Shown here piece by piece: positions 27,438 to 36,200 of a stretch of DNA of 64,000 nt; position 1 is the stretch's first letter, and each line of letters opens with the position of its first letter. Origin of the DNA: Idiomarina aquatica (GTDB lineage Bacteria; Pseudomonadota; Gammaproteobacteria; Enterobacterales; Alteromonadaceae); NCBI RefSeq assembly GCF_003987185.1, contig NZ_PIPS01000001.1, positions 806,001 through 870,000 on the forward strand. The letters are read 5' to 3'. Both the position numbers and the translations under genes were made by a program. The notes beneath the pieces were generated by a model. It had not been told where the DNA came from. It did not search any database and saw nothing but the letters and a program-made list of their open reading frames with translations.

Positions 27438-28166
27438 ATGGATACGGTCAATAAACTGAGTTGGCGGGAAAAGTTTGAGCGGGCACTGGCCGAGCGCACG
27501 CGTCGTCGGATGCTGACTAACGCCGCTAATGTGGACTGGGTCTCTTACCATATTCCAAAAACCGCGGGTACGTCGTTTCGTGCTGCACTCAAGCAGGCCT
27601 TTGGCGAACGCCAGTTTTTTGCCGTTTACGAGTTCTCAGGGGCCAATGAGCTAACCCAAGGTGAGCCGATTTGGCTACCGGCAACCGCACAAGTGGTGCA
27701 CGGGCATTTTCGTCCACACCCTCGTCACCGACAATTATTCCCTAATGGTAAACGAATCACCTGGATGCGCGACCCGGTTAAGCGCGCTTGGTCACTACTG
27801 AATCACACGCTGGATGTACAAAACAACGACAAAGTGTATGAATTCATCAAGAGCCAATTTTTAGATCAAGGTCTTAGTGATCGTGAAGAAATCTTCAGGG
27901 CCATGATTAAAAACGAACAAAGCGCACGATTCTTCAATATCTACCAACGCGATTACCAAGGTTTTAACAACAAATTCTTTTTCTTTGTCGGCTGCACCGA
28001 ACGCTACAACGATGATCTGCAGCGCCTCGCTGAAATGATGCAAAAGCCACTCGCCAGCGAGCAGCTCAATCCCAGCAAAAACAAACAGCCCGTACCAGAT
28101 TTAAGCGACAAAGAACGCGCTTACTTCAGCGAAGAGTACCGCATCTACGAACGCCTAATCTCGTGA
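27438..28166 (+). CDS. Sulfotransferase family protein (PAPS-dependent type)
   Basis: 242 residues, no signal peptide. The N-terminal HIPKTAGTSFRAAL is the 5'-phosphosulfate loop of the sulfotransferase-2 family. WMRDPVKRAWSLLNH is the 3'-phosphate-binding segment (Arg-Asp-Pro, then Ser). VVHGHFRPH lies between them. Such enzymes move sulfate from PAPS to a sugar hydroxyl. It is monocistronic on the plus strand, and cysDN some 15 kb away could supply APS. The acceptor is unknown. The 172-bp gap upstream of it is AT-rich and probably holds divergent promoters. Confidence 0.85.
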   Translation: MDTVNKLSWREKFERALAERTRRRMLTNAANVDWVSYHIPKTAGTSFRAALKQAFGERQFFAVYEFSGANELTQGEPIWLPATAQVVHGHFRPHPRHRQLFPNGKRITWMRDPVKRAWSLLNHTLDVQNNDKVYEFIKSQFLDQGLSDREEIFRAMIKNEQSARFFNIYQRDYQGFNNKFFFFVGCTERYNDDLQRLAEMMQKPLASEQLNPSKNKQPVPDLSDKERAYFSEEYRIYERLIS

Positions 28167-28189
28167 TGTGCGCCTTTTGGGCGCACATC
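28165..28189 (+). terminator. Stem-loop overlapping the sulfotransferase stop
   Basis: GATGTGCGCC-TTTTG-GGCGCACATC is a perfect 10-bp stem beginning in the TGA stop. There is no strong T-run after it, so it may be a REP-like or stabilising hairpin. Confidence 0.5.
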
Positions 28190-28204
28190 CAATAATCCCT
28201 AGTG

Positions 28205-28438
28205 TTACTCGATGGCTTCCGTGGCCATAATAATCATAAAGACACTACTACGACGCGGCGTTGTATCACGGAACTTCACAACAAGCTCGCAATTTTCAGT
28301 GATCTCGCCGGTCTGGTACATCAGCTCATCAACCAGTTGACCACCGCAACCTTCAACGCTATACAGCGTATAACCTGCCTCCGGTAACAGTTCAAACAGC
28401 GCCGTTTCACCCCAGGCAACACTTTGCTCGGTAGGAGT
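28205..28438 (-). pseudogene. 3' stump of an exported B-repeat protein gene, cut at the IS element
   Basis: On the minus strand the sequence reads TPTEQSVAWGETALFELLPE, then AGYTLYSVEGCGGQLVDEL, MYQTGEITENCELVVKF and RDTTPRRSSVFMIIMATEAIE before TAA. It matches the last ~80 residues of the 653-residue protein almost residue for residue (NPGAQTINWGETLLFELVPE, YSIEGCGGQLVDEF, CEIVVKFRD). It has no start codon and is cut exactly where the transposon's right end begins. The matching upstream part is not found beyond the other end of the element, so the rest of the gene was deleted or rearranged away. Confidence 0.85.
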
Positions 28439-28560
28439 GACTGCTCCCCGCCCTGCCGGGCGAGGCTTCCAACTTCTCAGGCAGCAACCGGCGCGTGGCC
28501 GGATTTACGCAAGCCTCCATTGGCAGGAACCGACAGTCCTTCGGCTCTTAGTTTGATAAT
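28437..28560 (-). ncRNA. Predicted omega RNA (guide RNA scaffold) of TnpB
   Basis: In this family the guide RNA comes from the 3' end of tnpB plus the right-end hairpin, and the guide itself is the flanking DNA. Here the hairpin CGCCC-TGCC-GGGCG lies about 15 nt after the tnpB stop, and the element ends near 28437. The guide would begin in the gene stump just outside. The 5' limit is a guess. Confidence 0.4.
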
Positions 28561-29658
28561 ACCCTGCTGGCGGATATTGACCGCGGCGTTGATGTCGCGG
28601 TCAAGCTCTGCTTTACAAGCAGGGCACGACCAGTTACGCACCGACAACGGCAGGGTGTCTACCTTGTGCCCACAGCAGGAGCAGATCCTGGAACTGGCTA
28701 ACCACTGGTCGATTTTGACCAGATGTTTGCCCTGCTCCTTCGCCTTGTATTCCAGTTTCTGAATCAGGCCGAACCAGCTTGCGTCTGCGATGTGCTTCGC
28801 CAATTTCCGGTTCTTCAGCAGGTTCTTCACTTTCAATGTCTCGACCACCACCGCTTGGTTGTCGTCAATAAGTTGTCGGGACAGGTTGTGCTGGAAATCC
28901 GCACGTGCATTCGCTAGGCGCTCATGCGCCTTGGCAAGTTTCAAGCGTGCTTTCGTACGTCCTTTGCTGCCTTTCCGGCACCGGGACAGGGCCTTTTGCT
29001 TGCGTCGCAAGTTAGACTGAGCGCATTTCAGGAAACGGGGATTCGTCGTTTTGTTACCTTCGGAGTCGATAGCAAGATGGGTTAGCCCCATATCAACGCC
29101 CAGCACGGTATCAACGCTATGCAATGGGGCAGGTGTTTGCAAGCCGTCTTCGACCAACAGCGAGGCATAGTATTTCCCTGTTACCGTGCGCGACAGCGTT
29201 ACGCTCTTGAGCTTTCCGTCCAGCTCACGGTGGACCTGCGCCTTAATCGGTTTCATCTTCGGCACTTTGATCCAGTTCTCACCAGCACTTACACTCGTGC
29301 AGTGGTAGCTGGATTGTTTACCGTGTTTGCGCTTGAACTTCGGATAACGGGCGGGAAGCTTCGGGTCAAAAAAGTTCTGGAAGGCTTTATCGAGGTTGAT
29401 GCACGCTTGCTGGAGTGCAATCGAATCGAAATCCTTGAGCCAGTGATACTTGCGGGACTTTTTCGCCACCGCCAACAGCGGCTTAAGGTCTTTCTTGGCC
29501 TTGAGCTTAAGGCCGTGGCGTTTGTACTGTGAGCTGATGATATGCAACGCCTTGTTGTACACGAACCGCATAGCACCGAACTGGCGGTTGAGAAATTCCG
29601 CCTGTTCAGGTGTCGGGTAGATGCGTACTTTCGTGGCCTTTAACATTTCAGCGCTCAT
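28477..29658 (-). CDS. tnpB: RNA-guided nuclease TnpB of an IS200/IS605 element
   Basis: 393 residues, full length. TnpB is an RNA-guided DNA nuclease related to Cas12. The RuvC-like site is complete: VLGVDMGLTHLA (Asp), AVVVETLKVKNL (Glu) and ELDRDINAAVNI (Asp). The zinc ribbon CSCCGHK...CPAC lies between the last two. The N-terminal MLKATKVRIYPTPEQ, then FVYNKAL, is typical. The first ATG (29658) or the one at 29646 could be the start. Nothing in the frame is broken, unlike the neighbouring tnpA, so it may still cut DNA although the element cannot transpose by itself. Confidence 0.95.
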   Translation of the reverse strand: MSAEMLKATKVRIYPTPEQAEFLNRQFGAMRFVYNKALHIISSQYKRHGLKLKAKKDLKPLLAVAKKSRKYHWLKDFDSIALQQACINLDKAFQNFFDPKLPARYPKFKRKHGKQSSYHCTSVSAGENWIKVPKMKPIKAQVHRELDGKLKSVTLSRTVTGKYYASLLVEDGLQTPAPLHSVDTVLGVDMGLTHLAIDSEGNKTTNPRFLKCAQSNLRRKQKALSRCRKGSKGRTKARLKLAKAHERLANARADFQHNLSRQLIDDNQAVVVETLKVKNLLKNRKLAKHIADASWFGLIQKLEYKAKEQGKHLVKIDQWLASSRICSCCGHKVDTLPLSVRNWSCPACKAELDRDINAAVNIRQQGIIKLRAEGLSVPANGGLRKSGHAPVAA

Positions 29659-29707
29659 TGATATGATTCATTTATTATAAGCCAGTAAGGTCACTCTTCA
29701 AGTGAGT

Positions 29708-29952
29708 ATGCATAATAAAGCGTTGCTGTCAGATTACCTCCGAAAACGCCACAGCGTCACCAAGCTGGTTATGCATCTGGTCTTTACCACCAATCGGTTT
29801 CATCACGCCGGATACGCATACTCAATACCCACATACCCCGGCAAAGCAAAAGCGCAGCGCTCTGGTCACGCTCTTACTTTGCCTGTAGTGCAGGCGGGGC
29901 AACTATTGAAACACTAAGAGAGTATGTGCAGAGTCAGGCTACATCGGACTAG
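29708..29952 (+). pseudogene. tnpA: Degenerate Y1 transposase gene, internal deletion and frame change
   Basis: The first part reads LRKRHSVTKLVMHLVFTTNR, the N-terminal beta strand of IS200-type TnpA. The last part, in another frame, reads LWSRSYFACSAGG, then ATIETLREYVQSQATSD and TAG, the conserved C-terminal region. The middle, which should hold the HUH metal site and the catalytic Tyr, is missing: about 80 codons remain instead of about 140. It cannot make an active transposase. Confidence 0.8.
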
Positions 29953-29968
29953 AACCGCTGCGCGGTTC
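29952..29968. repeat. Hairpin in the left end of the IS element
   Basis: GAACCGC-TGC-GCGGTTC, immediately after the tnpA remnant and inside the left end; a second hairpin (CGCCC-GATT-GGGCG) follows at 29982-29995. Between here and 30254 (about 300 bp) I see no gene, only the transposon end and the upstream region of the giant protein gene. Confidence 0.55.
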
Positions 29969-30154
29969 CCGCTTGTATCCCCGCCCGATTGGGCGAGGGT
30001 TTACGCGGAGTTTTGCTAATCGTGAACTTGGGCTCGGAAAAAGTAGCAGAAACACGGCTGGCGCCGGCGAGATGGAACCACCATGTCGGGCCATTTTTGT
30101 TAACCGGATTAGTGGAAGGGTTACATCCGGTGAAACAAATGATTAAGTAACGTG

Positions 30155-30183
30155 TTGCATTTTTAGACGACTGAGCAATAATT
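30155..30183 (+). promoter_or_regulatory. Candidate promoter of the giant repeat protein gene
   Basis: TTGCAT (30155-30160) and AATAAT or ATAATT (30177-30183) with 16-17 nt between them, about 70 nt before the ATG at 30255. A visual match only. Confidence 0.3.
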
Positions 30184-30254
30184 AAACACTTAATTTCGAA
30201 AAATATTGTGGCTTTGTAGTCGTTGTGAAAGCCGCCAACGACAAGGAAGCGACA

Positions 30255-33200
30255 ATGCACCGTGCTATCGTAAAATCATTCATCACCCCACTCATTATCC
30301 TAATTTCTCTCGTTTTAACGTTTTTTGCCCCACTCGGCCAAGCGCAACAAATCATTGACCACGACACCTTGAACGTGAACCGGGATTACAGCATTAACGC
30401 CAACCAAATGAACACCCATAATTTCGTGGTGCCCGATGACCACCAGGGGTGGCGCTTGGTGGTCGAAGCGGATTGGCAAGTGCGCGTCAGAATCTGGCGC
30501 ATCGTCGCGGGCGGAAATCTGCAGTCCATCTACGATCAAACGCGCTATTCCCAAACGTTTTTTTTATCAGCCGATGATCTTGAGCTCGGCACTGCCTATA
30601 AAGTAACCATACAAAGCCAATATGACCGCACTTATCGCCTAGTCAGTCAGCCACAATTTGCACAACCACTCAGTTGGACCGCGGGCTTGAGCCACCAAAA
30701 TATTAGCAATTGGCAGACGCCCAGCACCGAAAACGGCTTTAATGGCGGCGAGTGGCTGTTTTATCTCGATTACCAAGACCAAGCACAATACCAACTGATC
30801 CGTGGACTGCTAAAAGTTGCAAACCGTAGCACGGCGGTCAAACTCGGCACGCAGATTAATGATTATCAGCAACGCTTTGCATTCACCGAACAGGCACAGC
30901 ATGCCGTTTTTTACCAACGGCGCGACGCATTAACGAACGGCTCGCGACTTTACCTCAAAGTACAACCCAAAATAGTCCGCGATACCAACAACCAAGACTG
31001 GAAGTTAGCCATTGGCGATCCGCATGTCATCGACCTTGGCACACTAAGCACCGACGTCGCCGCCAACGGCCGAGTTGAAAACATTATTGAGCCCTATGTT
31101 TTTTATAAAACACAGGTCAGCGCCGAAACGCCCGCATGGCAACTGTACCTTAGCAATGCAGCCGGTGCTGAAAGCCAACGTACCGTTTATGTCAGCAACG
31201 ATCAGCTCGCCTCGCAACAACATCACCAACAGGCGTTCTTTCAAAGCCAGTTAATTGTTCCAAATTATTTAAGCTCAGGACGTTACTTTATCGCCGTTGC
31301 CACCGAACAAGCAGCCACTATCGATCTGCGTTCACGCATTCAGCCTCAGCAGCAACTGTCGTTTAACAGCACCCAAACAATCACCACCGATGCCAATGCA
31401 GAGTTCCCCTACACCACCTACAAAGTGCCGGTACCCGTCGATCAAATCGGCTGGCAAATAACGTTAGCGGCCGATACGCCCAATAGTAGCTTGTACGTGC
31501 GCCAAGCCAACGTGCCTAACCGTTTAAATAATAATGGCTTTTCGGAACAGTCCGACACAACCATCGAGTCAATCACCCATGCGCCCCCCACGCTTGCCAA
31601 CGGTGCGTGGTACATCACCGTCTATGCGCCAGCAGGTACCACAGCAACGCTCACCAACGGCTCGCCGGTGGTTACTGATATAAACTTCGTCACCACCAAC
31701 CCAGGTATCACTAACCAAGCCCCCTATACCCAACAAACCGGGTGGCGTTACTTTAGGGTCCGCGACTTAGATCAACAGCTGGGAATCTTGGGCTGGACCT
31801 TATTTTTAGAACAGCAGCCACCAGGCAGCCGTTTAAGTATTCGCCGCAATGCCGTGCCGACCTATTGGGAATATCGGCAGAACGACAGCACCTCAATTTA
31901 CAATTCACGACTGGATGATGAACACTCACAATCTGGGGTGTTACAAGTAGCATCGCATCAGGCCGATGTCTGGTATATCGGGGTTTATTCAGAAGCCGCA
32001 CTTGGCGCGTTTACATTAAATACCGACACTAATACCCCGCCGAATCTCGACTTTAATAACGGCGAGATAACTGAAACCAATAAAGATCACCGTTACTGGC
32101 ACTACTATCAGCTGCAGGTACCTGAGCAATTCGAAGCTCTTGAGTTGTACCTGGAAAACCAAGGCGAGGAACGCCTGGATATGGTGCTGCAACGCGATAC
32201 CCTGCCGGATCGGTCCGGTGTTCCTCGCGTATATTGCCCCAGCCGCACACATATTTATAATTGTGATCGCTGGCTAAGCAATGAGTACCTGAGTGCTAGG
32301 ACCGCTTACGCCCCGTTTGCACAATACGACAGCACCAGCACCGACCTGCGCTTAGTACTCGGTAAAAACGCCCCCTTGTCCCCTGGCAACTACTTTATTG
32401 GCGTAAAGTCAGCCACTTACGCGCCATCTGCGCCGTTAAATTTTACGCTACGCGCACGCGGTATCGGTCAACAATGCGGTGACGAAAACTGTCACTATTC
32501 GATAACGGCATTCAACCCGGATGAGCCGTTATCTCTAACCTTAGCTAGCGCCGGCGAGCGCGCCTACGCCAAAGTTGCGCTTCCCGATAATAACCATGGG
32601 TGGCAACTAACCACAAATTATAGCAACGGTGACGGCGATACCTTGCTGCGCGTTGATGGTGTGGCAAACTCCTACGCATCAGAAAACAATACCGTTGCGA
32701 TCACCCGGAATAACGGCGGTATCTCAAGAAGCCCCGGTAGCGACTTTTACTATGCGCTAAAAAACGCCGAAGGCAATGTCGTCAACGGCGATTTGTATAT
32801 TACGGTTGCAGCAAATCAGGACAATACCCAGGCTCAGCTTAATCTGCAGCCACTCGCCTATACCGAAAACAACGACTCGGTAGTTAGGCAAGGTCAGGGG
32901 GTTAGCTTTACTAAAGACACCTGGCCTGCAGGGCAGATCACCTTTTATCGGTTTAACGTCGAGCCGACACAACCAGCCATTACCGCCAGCGTAACCAGTG
33001 ATGGCGAGCCTGACTTTCAATTGGCGTTGTTAAAAGATGGTGATAACGGTATTGCGCTGCCGGATCCGTGGGCAACTAACGTTCTTGATGGCGAAAACGG
33101 TAGCACCAATGGAACCAACGAAGTCACCTTACCAGATGCCGGGGGTCGCTATACATTAGCGGTTTACAGCAAAGATCAAGCGAGCAATGTTAATGTATCT

Positions 33201-36200
33201 ATTAGTGCGCAAAACCTGCCATCGGCCACCAACCTAGCCTTTAACAACGGCGTAACACAGATTACTGATCAGGCTGCTGACACCTGGCAGTACTATAAAG
33301 TCGTTGTACCTAACGACGCACAAGGCTGGATGCTCGAAGCCGATCAGGTCAGTAATAACAACCTTGCTATGATCATACGCAAAGGTGAGTTGCCCGACGC
33401 GTTAACCGAATCCGGCGGCTCTGCTTGTAGCTATCGCACCCCGCTAAGCCAGTGCAATACCTGGCAAGATGGCGAACAATTAAGCGCTAACCACAATTTT
33501 TACCGGCGTAGCCGCGCAGCCGACGGAAGTTATCTTTACAACCGCAGTTTAATTGTGGGTAAAAATGCCCCTTTAACTGCCGGAGTTTACTACGTTGGTT
33601 TATACACAACAGCCGATAATACCAGTTACCGGCTACGTAGCCGCGGCGTAGGTAATCAATGCGGCGGCAGTGCTTGCACAATTGCGGTGCAGGCTATCGA
33701 GTTCCCCGGCCAAGTCAGTGACAGCATTGCAACGCCTGGCGATATCAAAGCCTACCAGTTCAGCATTCCGGAAAGTCTCGCCGGTGTCGAAATTTATCTA
33801 CAAACAACCTTAGGCGACAGTATGCTTAAGGTGTCGCGCAATAGCATCCCGCTATCAACGACTTCGTCTAATGCTATCGACTCTAATCATGGTGTATTGC
33901 AAGATACCAGTGGCGATGAGTTTGTTTACGAGTTTCACCGTCAGCGCTATGACTCAGCGGCGGGTACCAACGTGATACAACTACCTGCGGGCGATTATTT
34001 CATCACCGTTTACGGCCTTGGCGCCAATCCGCCTTATAACAATGCATTAGGCTCTGGTACCTCCAGCTATACCCTCGCAGCAAAACCCATGGAGCCGGTG
34101 CGTATTAACCACGAGCCGTTAGCCGTTAACCAACAAATCAGCATCGCCAATCAACAACTCGAACCCGGAGAGTTGCGCTGGTACACCGTTGCTGCTGATA
34201 ATAACCTGCCGAATCTCGAATTCAACGTCGCAAACACCACAGGCGATCCGAGCTTGCGCATATTGGCCACCGATGCCAACCAACCGCAAATTCCAAATTC
34301 ACCAATTCGGAGTACCTGGGATACCGCATCCGGAGGTGTGTATGGCCCCAGCACCGCAGTATTCCCCTACACCCTGACCGATGTGGGTAACTTTTATTCG
34401 TTATTGCTAGGTTCCGAGTACGCGCACGCGTTAACGACCGATTTAAGCATTCGCTCGCGTGGCGATCAGGAGCTGGACTTCAATCGCGGCCGCTTGACTA
34501 TCGACGGTCAACCGCAAGCCAGTTGGCGCTACTTTAAAGTCGAGGTGCCAGAAGACGCCGATGGCTGGGAAGTCATACTTAACCCACATCAGGATGTGAA
34601 TATTCAGGCTGTCATCGCGCGCGATGTACGACCGGATCGGGTTCGCTCACTCAGTTGCAGTACCGGCGGCCTGTTACTTTGCAATACCTGGGAAACCGGA
34701 CACCAGTTGGTGCTACCGACTGCCAGCTGGGCCGATAACGGCCGTCGTTTAGAAAACGGCGCCGAGGTAATCGACTACGCTAAGCGCGTTGTCATTGGTC
34801 AGCGACCACTGCAGCCCGGTACCTATTACATCGGTGTCACCGCCCCCGATAATGACAATGTCAGCTATGACATTATCAGCCGTGGTATCGGCACGTCATG
34901 CGGCGGCGAAAATTGTCAGTTAGCGGTCGATCCCATTAACTTTGATACGCTACACAACGGTAGTATAAACACACCCGGCGAGGCCGACTACTTTACCTTT
35001 ACCGTACCGGAGGATGTCAGCGGCTGGTATGTCGATCTACAAACCGCTTTAGGTGATGCAGCGCTGGCGATAAAATATGCACAACTCCCCAATAGCAACG
35101 CCAGTCGCAACCAAACCGAAACGCCCTATGGCGCTAAGCAGGATACCCTCGGCAGCGAATATTTTTATCAGCTCTCGTCCGAACTTGATGCCACACCGTT
35201 GCGCCCGGGTAAGTACTATGCCGCGGTCATTAGCCAGGGCCAACGCGAGCCTGACTTCCGAGGCTTGGGAGAAGGTTCCGTTAATTACAGCTTGCGCATA
35301 GGTCCCGTTCAGGTTGCCTCATTAGGCAGCGGTCACCTAACCACCGCTACGCCTGAGCAAACCGGTCTAACAACCATTGACTATGTGCAGGTTAAAGCCT
35401 ACCAACTGACCATGGATGAAAACGTCGACAGCGTGGAACTGCGCTTTAGCGAAAGCGCCGGTCAGCCGGTGATCAATGTCGCCAATCACGCGCAGGGCGA
35501 GCGCTGGTGGCCGCGCCCCTATTTTAACAACCGGGTTGATAGTGCGGTGGAAGGGGGGCGTTACCAAGAGCGGGTCAGCGGACAAGTGATCAACATCGAT
35601 ACACCGCAGCCCGTCATGACGATCTTAGTGCATGGCGAGGAGCCCAGTGGCGATGACGTCAGTAGCCAGTTTAACTTACAGGCAACTGCCACACAGATAC
35701 AACCATTGGTGTTTGCAAACGGCGATAGCGGCCGACAAAGCTTGTTGGACCAGCAACAGCACCTGTACCGGGTAAACGTGCCTGAGGACAGCAACGGATG
35801 GACATTGGATCTTAACGTAAGCGTTGGCAACGTCAGCCTTGCCATTAGCAAAGGTCAATTGCCTGGCAAAGTGCGAGAAAGCGAGCGAATTAACAGCCGT
35901 GAGCAGCAAACACACATCGTCGCGCCGTACCTGACCCCGGGCACCTGGTACATCAGTGCTCAGTCAACAGGGCTAAGTGAATACTCACTACAATCAAAAG
36001 AACTCGTCAGCGAGGATACGACAACCTTGGGAGTGCGTGACGACTACACCCAGTTCCAAACCGGCGAAGTCGATCTCGAGCGCCAGCATACCCACTATTA
36101 CCGCATTAACGTGCCCGATAACAACGAAGGGATTATTCGTACACAGTTGACTAAGATTAGCGGCGAGGCAAAAACCTACTTGCGTTATGGCGCCCCGCCC

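Larger units (their letters stand above)
28437..29999 (-). mobile_element. IS200/IS605-family element with intact tnpB and degenerate tnpA
   Basis: tnpB (minus) and a tnpA remnant (plus) are divergent, as in IS605. Both ends carry matching subterminal hairpins: CCCCGCCC-TGCC-GGGCGAGG at 28446-28465 and CCCCGCCC-GATT-GGGCGAGG at 29979-29998. The right end finishes near the GTCAC at 28441-28437 (minus strand); the left end is less certain. There are no target duplications, as expected for the family. The outer limits are approximate. Confidence 0.8.

Noticed and set aside
28205-28438. Plus-strand 60-residue frame overlapping the gene stump
   Set aside because: The minus strand matches the end of the 653-residue protein almost throughout; the plus frame is its shadow.
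29949-30260. 103-residue open frame on the minus strand between the IS left end and the giant gene
   Set aside because: It runs across the transposon hairpins and the likely promoter of the giant gene, has no Shine-Dalgarno sequence and no recognisable domain. Best explained as chance.
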